A stretch of 42,023 bases of DNA from an uncultured Collinsella sp. (lineage in GTDB: Bacteria > Actinomycetota > Coriobacteriia > Coriobacteriales > Coriobacteriaceae): assembly GCA_958423535.1 (NCBI GenBank), contig CATZRJ010000010.1, positions 1-42,023 on the forward strand, in the 5' to 3' direction. Positions 23,346-31,866 of the stretch are shown one piece after another. How positions within the stretch are numbered: position 1 is the first letter of the stretch; each line of letters opens with the position of its first letter. The translations under genes were made by a program, and so were the position numbers. Under the pieces are notes generated by a model. That model did no database searches, had not been told where the DNA came from, and saw only the letters and a list, made by a program, of their open reading frames with translations.

Positions 23346-24839
23346 ATGCAGATTTCGCTCATTCTTCCCCAAATCGTTGCGCTCGATGTTGTCTTTGCCC
23401 TGGCTGCGTGTCTGCAGACGATCCACGTTCCGCTCATCGCATCGCGCCGCTCGTCCTATAACCGTAAGGTGATTTGCGCCTACGAGGCGAGTCTTGTGCT
23501 TCACCTGATGATTTCGGCGCTGATCTTATTCGCGTCGTCTGGCTCGTATTTGGTGGCGCCGCTTGACGTTTGCGCCAGGGCAATGGGCGGAGCGTTGTGG
23601 CTCAATGCCGCGATCTTTGCCTATGGCGTGGTACTTATGGTGCACTATCGTCGCCCCGTCATGCTGGTCGAGCTGCTGCTTGTTGTCGCCGTTACACCGC
23701 CGATGGTTTTTGCCATGGGCTCGGTGTGGACCGTTGTCCTTATCGCAGAGGGAGCGTTCTTCCTGTTCCGTTCCATCGCGGCGCTCTTGATGGACGTCCG
23801 TAACCGCCAGGAGGATATCACCACGTTCTCGACGATCGAGACCATCAACGTGATTCCCGTGGGCATCCTGTATCTGGACCCGAGGGGCCGTCCGCTGCTC
23901 ATGAACCGCTGCATGCGCAAAAACCTGGTGGAACTTCATATGCCCACCGATCTAGGTGACATGAGCGGCACATGGAACGACCTGCGCAAGCTTAGCATGC
24001 AAATGCCCGAAAGCAGTAGGAACCGTGTGCGGATTAACTTGGACCGTTTTGGTGATGCTCGCGCCGTGATCGAGATTTCTCCCGCCGAGATTCGCCTATT
24101 TGTGCACGACGAGGTTATGGTTTCGGGCCGCCCCTTTGAGCGCATTATCGGCCTGGACGTGACGGAATACGCACACGCCTACGACCGCCTGGCGCAAGCC
24201 AACCACCTGCTTGAGCTTGCGGGCCAAGAACTCCAGGCCCAGATCGAAGAAGTTAAAAAGGTTGCCGACAATGCGGCCTACCTGCGTATGCGTGCCCGCG
24301 TGCACGACGTGATCGGGCAGCGCCTGTCCATTCTTCATCGCTATTTGGAGGAAGGGCGTCTGGACGATGAGTCGCTCGAGCAGATTGACCCGTTGCTGCG
24401 CTCAATCGCCGCCGATTTGCGCAGTGGCGGTGCTAGCGAGCCTGCAGAGCAGCTGGGTGATATCGTCCATGCTTTTGGCCTGGTGAGTGTGCAGATCGAT
24501 GTTGAGGGTGCGCTGCCTGAGGACGCGCGTGTCGCCGCCGCATTTTTGCAGATTATTCGCGAGGCCTCGACCAATGCCACCAAGCATGCGCAGGCGCATC
24601 GGGTCCATGTGCGCCTGTGGCAGGAGGGGATGGATGCTGACGCCGTCGCACGCATGACGATTTCTAACGACGGGTCTCCGGCCCCCGTATCGTATCGCGA
24701 GGGAACGGGTATCCCAGGTATGAGGCATGTCGCGCAAGATCTGGGTGGCAGTCTAGAGGTCCACGCCGCCCCGCCCTTTACGCTTACGGTATCCATTCCG
24801 CTTAACGCCAACGACACGTCCCAAAGGAGAAACTCATGA
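23346..24839 (+). CDS. Sensor histidine kinase, NarL-partner type
   Basis: About 497 residues. The N-terminal ~150 residues form five or six membrane helices. A PAS-like segment follows at ~160-270 (INVIPVGILYLDPRGRPLLMNRCM), then a coiled coil (HLLELAGQELQAQIEEVKKVADNAAYL). The dimerisation/phosphoacceptor box is RVHDVIGQRLSIL with His320. The ATPase domain shows the N-box REASTNATKHA (Glu406, Asn410), SNDG (441-443 region) and GTGIPGMRHVAQDLGG. It should phosphorylate the response regulator whose ATG overlaps its stop (ATGA at 24836). The signal is unknown. A GTG at 23340 overlaps the preceding stop and is an alternative start, so translation of the three genes is probably coupled. Confidence 0.87.
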   Translation: MQISLILPQIVALDVVFALAACLQTIHVPLIASRRSSYNRKVICAYEASLVLHLMISALILFASSGSYLVAPLDVCARAMGGALWLNAAIFAYGVVLMVHYRRPVMLVELLLVVAVTPPMVFAMGSVWTVVLIAEGAFFLFRSIAALLMDVRNRQEDITTFSTIETINVIPVGILYLDPRGRPLLMNRCMRKNLVELHMPTDLGDMSGTWNDLRKLSMQMPESSRNRVRINLDRFGDARAVIEISPAEIRLFVHDEVMVSGRPFERIIGLDVTEYAHAYDRLAQANHLLELAGQELQAQIEEVKKVADNAAYLRMRARVHDVIGQRLSILHRYLEEGRLDDESLEQIDPLLRSIAADLRSGGASEPAEQLGDIVHAFGLVSVQIDVEGALPEDARVAAAFLQIIREASTNATKHAQAHRVHVRLWQEGMDADAVARMTISNDGSPAPVSYREGTGIPGMRHVAQDLGGSLEVHAAPPFTLTVSIPLNANDTSQRRNS

Positions 24840-25456
24840 TTCGCGTGTTAATTGTCGAAGACCAGGCCATTCTGCGCGAAAGCCTGGCACGCTCCGTTGG
24901 CGACCAGCCCGATATGACCGTTGTTTCCGCCATTGCCGATGCTTCCGAGGCCTTGGGTGTCGCGCTCAAGGAGCGCCCGGACATGATACTGATGGACGTA
25001 TGCACCGAGCATGATTCCAACGGCATCGTGGCGGCGGCGCGCATCAAAGAACAACTGCCCGAGTGCCGCGTCATTATCATGACGGGTATGCCCGAAATTA
25101 CTTTTGTGGACCAGGCGCGCGAGGCGGGCGTCGACAGCTTTGTGTACAAGAACGTCGGTATCGACGAGCTATTCGCCGTGATGCGCTCCACGCTGGCGGG
25201 TTACTGCACGTTTCCCAAGCCGCCCGAGAGCATCTTCTCGGGCACGGCGGCCCTCGACGATGTCGAGCTGTCGATCTTGCGCCTTGCCTGCGAGGGTAAG
25301 AGCCGCCGCGAGATCGCGGCCGAGCTGTTTATGAGCGAGGGCACCATCAAACGCCGCATCTCGGAGATTCTCAATAAGACCGGCTACGACAACATCATGC
25401 GCCTGGCCGTGCGCGCAGTAACGGAGGGCAGCATCGTTCCCAACATGGAGCGCTAA
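24836..25456 (+). CDS. NarL/FixJ-family response regulator
   Basis: A 206-residue DNA-binding regulator. The receiver domain (1-120) has the acidic pair at Glu8/Asp9, phosphoacceptor Asp54 (ILMDVC), Thr83 and Lys105 (SFVYKN). The C-terminal LuxR-type helix-turn-helix covers ~140-195 (LDDVELSILRLACEGKSRREIAAELFMSEGTIKRRISEILNKTGYDN). It is the cognate partner of the kinase with which it overlaps by 4 nt. Its targets are unknown; the operon's own promoter region is too short for an obvious binding site. Confidence 0.93.
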   Translation: MIRVLIVEDQAILRESLARSVGDQPDMTVVSAIADASEALGVALKERPDMILMDVCTEHDSNGIVAAARIKEQLPECRVIIMTGMPEITFVDQAREAGVDSFVYKNVGIDELFAVMRSTLAGYCTFPKPPESIFSGTAALDDVELSILRLACEGKSRREIAAELFMSEGTIKRRISEILNKTGYDNIMRLAVRAVTEGSIVPNMER

Positions 25457-25481
25457 CGCTCGTTACGCATCGGCATAAAGC

Positions 25482-25516
25482 GGCGGGGCCGCAGGATCAA
25501 CTCCTGCGGTCCCGCC
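25482..25516. terminator. Convergent terminator hairpin between the two-component and lipoprotein operons
   Basis: GGCGGGGCCGCAGGA (25482-25496) pairs with TCCTGCGGTCCCGCC (25502-25516), 14 of 15 positions. It sits between two converging genes. Confidence 0.75.
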
Positions 25517-25566
25517 TGACATGTGCGCGGATGTGTCCGCCAATCCGCGGCTATCGGTGTCTGCCG

Positions 25567-26409
25567 TTACGCGATGGTTGCGCTGTAAGAGGCGACGTCC
25601 TCGTAGGAATCGGTCAGGTAGGCGTCGATGCCGATGGTCGTATTGACCAGGTCGTCAAGGCTGTCAAGCTCGCCGTTCGAGAACGTGAATTCCTCGGTGG
25701 CGTTGGTGCCGGGCATCAGGTGAGCCGAGAACCAGGGTTCCTTCATGGTGCCGTTGACGTTGGTCTTGCCGGAAGGAGCGTAGAAGGTCAGGTCCTTGTC
25801 GCTCTTGTTGGTGATGTTGACGACAAAGCCGATGTCGCCCCAGTCGTCCTTGAACTTCTCGGTGATGGTGATGGTGCACAGATCGTCATCGGCGACGGTG
25901 ACGGCGGGGGAGATTTCGATGCTCTGGACATCGTCGTCTTCGACGGCCTCATCGATCTCCTCTTCCTTCTCGGCCGCCTCGCGATCCTTCTTCACCGTAC
26001 CGGACAGGTCCTTGTCGGACTTGGTAAAGACAAGATTGCCGTCATCTTCTTCGAGGGTGAGTTTGCCGTCCTTGAGCTTCATGTCATGCGACTCGTCTTC
26101 GGCGGTGATGGTTACGGTGGTGGCGTCCTTTGCCTCCCATTTAAGGTCGACGACTTCAAGGAACAGGTCGAGGGCGCCTGTGCCGTCCTCATCGAGAATC
26201 AGGACGCAGTGGACACCCCAATCCTCGAGCATCTTCATGTACTCATCGGTCAGCTCTTCGCCCTCCACGGTTCCACCCGAGAGTTCCCAGCTGCCGACGA
26301 AGTTGGCCTTGGGGTCTTTGCCCCCGCCGCTGCAGCCCGTCAGGGCAAAGGCGAGCGCCAGGACGCATGTCAGAAATGCGAGTACGGACTTTTTGAACGT
26401 TGTCTTCAT
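25567..26409 (-). CDS. Lipoprotein of unknown function with a DUF4352-like C-terminal domain
   Basis: About 280 residues. A lipoprotein signal peptide is clear: MKTTFKKSVLAFLTCVLALAF, then ALTGC as lipobox, so it is anchored outside the membrane. Residues ~25-140 hold a region starting FVGSWELSGGTVEGEELTDEYMKMLEDWG, like lipocalin-type or DUF5640-type domains. A highly acidic linker (KEEEIDEAVEDDD) follows. The C-terminal ~100 residues (VADDDLCTITITEKFKDDWGDIGFVVNITNKSDKDLTF) look like an Ig-like, DUF4352-type domain. ATG 26409 has AAAGGAGG just upstream, deciding against the longer frame from 26562. It is the last gene of the minus-strand run with the SPFH protein. Both domain assignments are by resemblance only. 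Confidence 0.8.
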   Translation of the reverse strand: MKTTFKKSVLAFLTCVLALAFALTGCSGGGKDPKANFVGSWELSGGTVEGEELTDEYMKMLEDWGVHCVLILDEDGTGALDLFLEVVDLKWEAKDATTVTITAEDESHDMKLKDGKLTLEEDDGNLVFTKSDKDLSGTVKKDREAAEKEEEIDEAVEDDDVQSIEISPAVTVADDDLCTITITEKFKDDWGDIGFVVNITNKSDKDLTFYAPSGKTNVNGTMKEPWFSAHLMPGTNATEEFTFSNGELDSLDDLVNTTIGIDAYLTDSYEDVASYSATIA

Positions 26410-26489
26410 GGTGTCCTCCTTTATCGAACGAAACCCATAGAAGCAAATGCGGGGGTGGCGGATCCCCCGCCAATTACCAGATAGAGGGG

Positions 26490-27731
26490 CTAGGGCCGGG
26501 GCGTTCCGCAGTTGCTGCAGAACTTGCCGCCGTTTTCGCTGCCGCAGTTGGGGCAGAACCACTTGGCCGGTGCCGGGGCGGGTGCGGGACTACCGCACTC
26601 GGAGCAGAACTTGCCAGTGTTGGTGGCACCGCAGCTGCAGGTCCACGTGCCGGCCGCGGGGGCAGCGGAAGGAGCCGGTGCGGGGGCGGGTGCCGGAGCT
26701 GGCTGTGGGGCAGCCTGCTGCTGTGCCTGGCCGGCGGCGAACAGCTGGCTGGCGTTCATGCCGCCCATGCCGCCCGCCATGCCCATGCCCATAAAGCCGG
26801 CCATCGCGCCGTTGGGGTTGGCGGCTGCCGCGCGCATCGCATCGCTCTGGGCGCTGGCGATGTTGGCGGCTGCCATGGTGGGATCGCGCATGACCGCGGC
26901 CTTCTGCAGGTCCTTGATCATCTGCTCGTCTTCTTGCGAGGCGGCGATGGAGTTGACGCCAAAGCTCACGATTTCGACACCACGCAGGTCGCGCCAGTCG
27001 GCCGAGAGGACCTCGTTGAGCGCGCGGGCGAGCTCGGTGGTGTGACCGGGGATGGCGCTGTAGCGAATGCCCATCTCCGAGATCTTGGCAAAGGCGGGCT
27101 GCAGAGCGGTGAGCAGCTCGGACTTAAGCTGGCTGTCGATCTTATCGCGCGTGTAGCTATCGGTCACGTTGCCGCACACGTTGGTGTAGAACAGCAGCGG
27201 GTTGGTGATGCGGTACGAATACTCGCCGTTGCAGCGCACGGAGATGTCGACGTCCAGGCCAATGTTGTTATCGACCACGCGGAAGGGCACGGGCGAGGCG
27301 GTGCCGTACTTGTTGCCGATGATCTCCTTGGTGTTAATGAAGTAGACACGCTGGTCCTTGCCCGCGTCGCCGCCAAAGGTAAAGCGGCTGCCGATATTGG
27401 CGAACGTCTCCTTGATGGAATCGCCCAGGTTGCCGCTAAAGACGCTCGGCTCGCTGCCGGTGTCGAAGACAAACTCACCGGGCTCCAGCGCGACTTCGAT
27501 GATCTTGCCGTTTTGCACCACGAGCATGCCCTGGCCGTCGTTGACGGCGATGACCGAGCCGTTGGAGATGACGTTGTCCTCGCCGCGCGTGTTGGAGCTG
27601 CGGCCACCGGTGCGTTTGCTGCCCTTGCAGGCCAAGACGTCAGCAGGCATCGATTCGCAATAGATAAATTCCTTCCACTGGTCGGCCATGACGCCGCCGG
27701 CAGCTCCCAATCCAGCTTTCAAGAGTCCCAT
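26490..27731 (-). CDS. SPFH-domain protein with C-terminal zinc ribbons (YdjI-like)
   Basis: A 413-residue protein. An N-terminal MGLLKAGLGAAGGVMADQWKEFIYCESMPADVLACKG and a central SPFH/stomatin-type region (to ~300) resemble Bacillus YdjI and 'virion core protein' annotations. A low-complexity Met/Gly/Ala segment and an Ala-Pro repeat (APAPAPAPAPS) link it to two C-terminal zinc ribbons, CSCGATNTGKFCSECGS and CPNCGSENGGKFCSNCG. Such proteins are recruited to the membrane and oligomerise. The gene is next to a zinc-ribbon membrane protein, as in the Bacillus ydjGHI group involved in membrane stress with PspA; no PspA gene is seen here. RBS GAAAGGAAG precedes the ATG at 27731. Confidence 0.86.
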   Translation of the reverse strand: MGLLKAGLGAAGGVMADQWKEFIYCESMPADVLACKGSKRTGGRSSNTRGEDNVISNGSVIAVNDGQGMLVVQNGKIIEVALEPGEFVFDTGSEPSVFSGNLGDSIKETFANIGSRFTFGGDAGKDQRVYFINTKEIIGNKYGTASPVPFRVVDNNIGLDVDISVRCNGEYSYRITNPLLFYTNVCGNVTDSYTRDKIDSQLKSELLTALQPAFAKISEMGIRYSAIPGHTTELARALNEVLSADWRDLRGVEIVSFGVNSIAASQEDEQMIKDLQKAAVMRDPTMAAANIASAQSDAMRAAAANPNGAMAGFMGMGMAGGMGGMNASQLFAAGQAQQQAAPQPAPAPAPAPAPSAAPAAGTWTCSCGATNTGKFCSECGSPAPAPAPAKWFCPNCGSENGGKFCSNCGTPRP

Positions 27732-27779
27732 GGTGATCTTCCTTTCTCGTCAAAGGCCGGGTGGTATTGGTCAGAATGG

Positions 27780-29102
27780 CTAATCGTCCTTGTTGTCCTT
27801 CATGACAACGGTGGTCTCGGTGTGGCTGAAGGTGTCGTGCTTCTCGGTCAGGTCGAGCTCTCCGCAGTAGTAGTCGGCGTGGGTTGCCTCGTTGGCCGTC
27901 TTGAGCTGGCCTACCAGCAACACGTCCGCGATGATTACGATGATCAGTGGCGCGACGATGTTGATGAGGATGCCCTCGACATCAAAGGTGAGGTAGTCCG
28001 GATCGAAGGCGTTCTCTCCCATAAAGAGAATCTGGGAGAGGACAAACCCGATCACAAAGAACAGCACCGAGGCGATGGCGAGCTTGGGCTTGGAGCAGGG
28101 GAGCTCGCCGACCATGCGACCGGTCTGGCCGTTCATGGCAAACAGATAACTCTTGCCGTTCCACGAGGTGGAAAGCATCCACACGGGGAACAGGGCGTAG
28201 TCGCTGTCTTCCCAGGTGTAGTCGAGCTGCTTGCTTTCGACCGTGGCGTCGTCATATTCGTCGACGACGGTCTCGCGCAGGGCCGAGATCGTGCTCTCCT
28301 CCATGCGGCGCTCGGCACGTGCCTTGCAGGTCTCGCAATCTTCGTCGTAGCGGTTGGCGATGTAGCCGGGCATATACGCGACCGAAAACGGGCACAGCGC
28401 GTCGTAGTCAAACGGCTCGATGGCGTCCATATGGCCGTCGGGCATCTTGGACGATCCGTCGACGGGCACGCGCTCAAACGAGATATTGCCCTTACGGTAG
28501 GCGTCGTAGTGGTCGGTGGTCGTGACGGTGCGGTCGGATTCCTCGGTTACAGTCTCGTTGGTCGCATCGAAGTGCACTTCGCCGTCCACGTGGGCACCGT
28601 AGAGCCAAAACGGCACGTAGACACCTTGGACTTCGTCGATGTGGTTGCCGGTGACAAAGCTCTTGGGCAGCAGGATCTTGCCCTTGTAGTGGTCTTTGAG
28701 CGCGGCCATGACATCGTCGCGCCCGAGCTTAAACGGAATCACCAGGTCGGGTGAGAAGTCGCCCGAGAGCTGGCCGGGTGCCACGGCGGAGTTGCCGCAG
28801 TATGGGCAGGTGGTAACGGCGACAGTGCCGTCCGAGACCAGCTCGGCACCGCACGATGAGCAGATGTAGCCGGCGTTTTGAGCCAGCTCCTGCACGGCAT
28901 CGTCGACAGCAGGCTTGGGGGCCGCGGCTGCGGCATCGGCTTTGGCATCTGCCTTGTCCTGGCGCTCGCGATAGAGGGCCTCGACTTCTTCGACTTCAAA
29001 ACGCGAATCGCAGTAGTCGCAGACGAGCTTTTGCTCGGCACTGGCAAAGTGAAGGGGACCGCCACACGCGGGGCACTGATAGTTGACGCTCTCGAAGGCC
29101 AT
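27780..29102 (-). CDS. TFIIB-type zinc-ribbon membrane protein (YdjG-like)
   Basis: A 440-residue protein. The N-terminus is a zinc ribbon, NYQCPACGGPLHFASAEQKLVCDYCDSRFEVEE, followed by an Ala/Asp-rich linker and a second ribbon, CSSCGAELVSDGTVAVTTCPYCGN. The central domain (~120-330) includes VPFWLYGAHVDGEVHFDA, TCKARAERR and VWMLSTSWNGKSYLFAMNGQTGRMVGELP. Two transmembrane helices near the C-terminus (ASVLFFVIGFVLSQILF and GILINIVAPLIIVIIADVLLVG) anchor it. In Bacillus the similar YdjG partners with YdjH/YdjI at the membrane. Here it precedes the SPFH gene by 48 bp, supporting a shared complex. Whether it senses cell-envelope stress is inference. Confidence 0.85.
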   Translation of the reverse strand: MAFESVNYQCPACGGPLHFASAEQKLVCDYCDSRFEVEEVEALYRERQDKADAKADAAAAAPKPAVDDAVQELAQNAGYICSSCGAELVSDGTVAVTTCPYCGNSAVAPGQLSGDFSPDLVIPFKLGRDDVMAALKDHYKGKILLPKSFVTGNHIDEVQGVYVPFWLYGAHVDGEVHFDATNETVTEESDRTVTTTDHYDAYRKGNISFERVPVDGSSKMPDGHMDAIEPFDYDALCPFSVAYMPGYIANRYDEDCETCKARAERRMEESTISALRETVVDEYDDATVESKQLDYTWEDSDYALFPVWMLSTSWNGKSYLFAMNGQTGRMVGELPCSKPKLAIASVLFFVIGFVLSQILFMGENAFDPDYLTFDVEGILINIVAPLIIVIIADVLLVGQLKTANEATHADYYCGELDLTEKHDTFSHTETTVVMKDNKDD

Positions 29103-29126
29103 GATCGGTCCTTTCCGTGCCGGAGG

Positions 29127-29864
29127 CTATGCGCCGATGGCGCCGCCGCAGTATTCGCAGCGCCCACTGGCATCGGGAATGGTGGTTGCACCGCAGAAGG
29201 GGCAGGTGACCGCGGTCTTGGGGGCCTTGGCGGCCACGACGCTGTCGCGCGTTTCCTGGCGCAGCTGTACCAGCGCGTCGCGAACTTCGGTTGCCTGGCG
29301 CCTGGCCTCGCGGTATTCGATGGAACCGCGCTGATCGATGGTGGAGTCGTTCACGCGCAGGTTGATCTCGGTAAAGTACGGCGTGTTGACGTGGATGGTC
29401 AGATTAAAATCGTAATCCAGGTCGTAGCGCGGCGGGTTGTAGCTCTCACGCTCGCCGTCCTTGGTCTCGCGATAGATCTCGGTGCGATGCTCGTCGATAT
29501 CCATATCGCAGCCGAGTACCTGTGAGAACTCGATGATGTCGGGATTGGCGTCGCGCCAGCGGCTCTGCGAAGTGATGATTAGCAGGCCCGCGTCCTCATC
29601 GAGCATGATGTTGGTGCGCCCGGCAGAGAGCGTGCGCGTGGGGTTGAACGAGGCCAGGCGCTCGGCGTTGGCCTCGCGGTAGGCGAGTTGCTCGCGGATA
29701 TCGTCCGCGGTGCTGGAGCGATAGCCGTGGAAGTAGGGGGAGAGCTTGCCGGCGCACTCTTTGCACAGGTAGCCTTCGCTGATCTTGGTCTTTCCCAAAA
29801 GTCCCAGCTCGGTACCGCAAATCGCGCACTCTTTCTTCTCGAACATCTTGTCAAAGAAGCCCAT
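29127..29864 (-). CDS. DUF4428-containing zinc-ribbon protein
   Basis: A 245-residue soluble protein and first gene of the minus-strand operon. The N-terminus, FFDKMFEKKECAICGTELGLLGKTKISEGYLCKECAGKLSPYF, is a DUF4428-type four-Cys domain. The middle (~80-170: IMLDEDAGLLIITSQSRW...LDYDFNLTIHVNTPYFTEINLRVND) is beta-rich and PH/SHOCT-like. The C-terminus ends in another zinc ribbon, CPFCGATTIPDASGRCEYCGG. It lies 24 bp before the YdjG-like gene, so three successive proteins all carry zinc ribbons. Probably an accessory of the SPFH complex; function unknown. Confidence 0.82.
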   Translation of the reverse strand: MGFFDKMFEKKECAICGTELGLLGKTKISEGYLCKECAGKLSPYFHGYRSSTADDIREQLAYREANAERLASFNPTRTLSAGRTNIMLDEDAGLLIITSQSRWRDANPDIIEFSQVLGCDMDIDEHRTEIYRETKDGERESYNPPRYDLDYDFNLTIHVNTPYFTEINLRVNDSTIDQRGSIEYREARRQATEVRDALVQLRQETRDSVVAAKAPKTAVTCPFCGATTIPDASGRCEYCGGAIGA

Positions 29865-30088
29865 GGTTGCCTCCCATCAACAGGTAGCGTGTGTCACTTT
29901 TGATGATGGGGGAGTGCGCGATCTTTCACGATACCCAGATGGCTCAACGAGTCTCCACAACTGGGACACATGGCCCATTTTCGACTAGTCGATGGGGCTC
30001 TCATTGGGGGGCGTACTCACTCATTGGGGACGCACTTAAATGAGTGGCAGTTGGGGACGCTCCATGCCGAATGTGGGCGCCGTCCTTG
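29865..30088. other. Intergenic region with GGGGACG repeats
   Basis: A 224-bp gap between two minus-strand genes. It carries ACTCATT...AATGAGT inverted arms around 30017-30045 and repeated TTGGGGACGC words, an intergenic palindrome style distinct from the others in the window. The promoter of the DUF4428 operon must lie here, but I cannot place it confidently. Confidence 0.5.
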
Positions 30089-31600
30089 CTATGCCACGGT
30101 CACGGCAATCTGGGCGTAGCGGCTGCAGGGGCGCTCGGCGCGTGTCTGCACGGTAAGGGTGAGCACGAAGCGGTTGCCGGGCTGCGCGTCGGCGGGCACG
30201 ATAAAAGCGGTGCTCACCGCGCATTCCTGCCATAGCGAAAGATCCTGCGCGCCTGCATAGCTCGACGGGTTCACGGCGACATCCCAATGTGCATCAAAGC
30301 CCTTACCGTCGGGGTCGACGACAGTCGCTGCAAGGGCGACGCGCTCGCCGGCTGTAGCGCTGCGGTCGGCCGTGACCTCGACAGCATGTGCCGGATGCGA
30401 GCAAGCTGCCGGATCATGGGCGCACCATTGCGCGCGGGCGGCAAAGTCTTCCTGATAGGCGCGCAGGTAGGGATTGGGGTTGCCGTCTACGGGCGTGCCG
30501 ATGGCGGCAAAACCGGCGGGTGCGTCCGAGTCGGGGTGACCGTCGAGGAACATACGGCCGAGCAGCGTGTCGAAGCCGCGGTCGTCGATACCGCGCAGGC
30601 CAAACGGCAGCAGCGGAATATAGGTCATGCTGTCGCCTTCGGCCATAAAGTCGCCGCGCTCAAACTGCATCGCGGGTATGCCTTCTAGACCCCAATCCAG
30701 ACGGGCATGCTTGCCAAACTGAAAGCGCTCGGGCTCGTTTTCGTAGACCTTGCCGTCGCCATAGAGCATGTAGCGTGCCATGAGGGGGCCGTTACCCTGC
30801 GTGAGATTTTGCTCGGGCCAAGGTGCCTTAAACAGCGGCAGCGTATCGGGTTGAGCCATCTTGGCATCGACATAGCCGCCATACATATAGGGCACACACC
30901 AAAAGATGAGCTCGGGAAAGAGCTCACGTCCATGGTCGAGCCATGAGTTGTCCTGCCCCACGCCATCGGCAACGCCCATCACGCGCACCTTCTGATAGAC
31001 CCGCTGCTGCACGGCAGGCCATTCGGGCGTGGCGCGATAACACTCGGCAATGCTCATGAGGGCGCGAACGATGGTGTTCATGCCACCCCAGCTGAGCAGC
31101 CATAACGTACGCGGATCATCATTCAAAATCGCCTGCGCAATTACGCGAGACCCCTCGGTTTCCTCAGTTACATCACCTTCAAAGGCAACATTTCCCACAA
31201 AGGTTCGCTCGATCATCTGGGCAGGCGTGGGAAACGGCGGCTCACCGGCAGCGTCCGCATTCGCCTGCAACTGCGGCCAAGCCTGGGCATATTCATTACT
31301 CCAGAGACTCTCAATCCAATGCTCGGGAAACGGTCGATATTCACGAAGCTCGCCGGCCAGCGGATCGGGCTCATGAGGCACAACAGCCCACTCATAAGAG
31401 CGACGCCCTTTGGTCCGCCAATGCGAATTCACCTCGCCGAGCGTATGAACCCCATCCCCAAGAAAGTGATACTGCGAAGCCGTATACACCACGGCCTGAA
31501 CATCAAGCACATTAAGATACAGAGCCAAATGAATGAGCGAGTTCATATCATCGACTTCCATATCAGTGGTAACAATCACCCGAGTTAACTCTTGGGACAT
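30089..31600 (-). CDS. DUF1593 protein (nucleoside-hydrolase-like domain plus Sde182-type C-terminal domain)
   Basis: A 503-residue protein. The N-terminal domain opens RVIVTTDMEVDDMNSLIHLALYLN, a nucleoside-hydrolase-like DxExDD metal site. LWLLSWGGMNTIVRAL and QDNSWLDHGRELFPELIFWCVPYMYGGY follow, as in the DUF1593/Sde182 family first described as cellulose-binding. The C-terminal ~100 residues (HAVEVTADRSATAGERVALAATVVDPDGKGFDAHW) form an Ig-like domain. No signal peptide is present, so it is intracellular here. Its likely role is hydrolysis of a glycoside or nucleoside-like bond in a plant-glycan pathway. ATG 31600 is preceded by GGAGCTGTTCCT, favouring it over 31624. It lies downstream of the esterase gene, separated by a 127-bp hairpin. 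Confidence 0.8.
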   Translation of the reverse strand: MSQELTRVIVTTDMEVDDMNSLIHLALYLNVLDVQAVVYTASQYHFLGDGVHTLGEVNSHWRTKGRRSYEWAVVPHEPDPLAGELREYRPFPEHWIESLWSNEYAQAWPQLQANADAAGEPPFPTPAQMIERTFVGNVAFEGDVTEETEGSRVIAQAILNDDPRTLWLLSWGGMNTIVRALMSIAECYRATPEWPAVQQRVYQKVRVMGVADGVGQDNSWLDHGRELFPELIFWCVPYMYGGYVDAKMAQPDTLPLFKAPWPEQNLTQGNGPLMARYMLYGDGKVYENEPERFQFGKHARLDWGLEGIPAMQFERGDFMAEGDSMTYIPLLPFGLRGIDDRGFDTLLGRMFLDGHPDSDAPAGFAAIGTPVDGNPNPYLRAYQEDFAARAQWCAHDPAACSHPAHAVEVTADRSATAGERVALAATVVDPDGKGFDAHWDVAVNPSSYAGAQDLSLWQECAVSTAFIVPADAQPGNRFVLTLTVQTRAERPCSRYAQIAVTVA

Positions 31601-31729
31601 AGGAACAGCTCCAATCAAAATCAATTCAGCCAGTTACGCGCAGGGCAAGACGGGACCCACGCCCCCATCGCCGCCGACCCGGCGTGCTGCCGGTAGCGCC
31701 CGGCCAGCGTTTCGAACAACGTTAACTTA

Positions 31730-31856
31730 GGGGGCCCTGACCTTTAGTTCTGTAAACATTCCGCAGCGCGGGCCCCGCTTATCCGATGCTCCGAAGGAGC
31801 AGGAAAAGCGGGGCTCATGCGCGAGGACGTTTACAGAACTAAAGGTCAGGGCCCCC
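31730..31856. repeat. 127-bp giant hairpin with perfect 28-bp arms
   Basis: Arms 31730-31757 and 31829-31856 are perfect reverse complements. Inside, GGCCCCGCTT (31771-31780) pairs with AAGCGGGGCT, and GCTCC/GGAGC forms the tip. It fills the gap between two co-directional minus-strand genes and looks like a MITE-type or coriobacterial intergenic repeat. It may also limit readthrough from the esterase gene into the DUF1593 gene. Confidence 0.85.
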
Positions 31857-31866
31857 GATGGGATGG

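Noticed and set aside
26400..28754. 784-codon open frame on the plus strand
   Set aside because: Antisense shadow of the SPFH and zinc-ribbon genes; no RBS and composition explained by high GC3 of the real genes.
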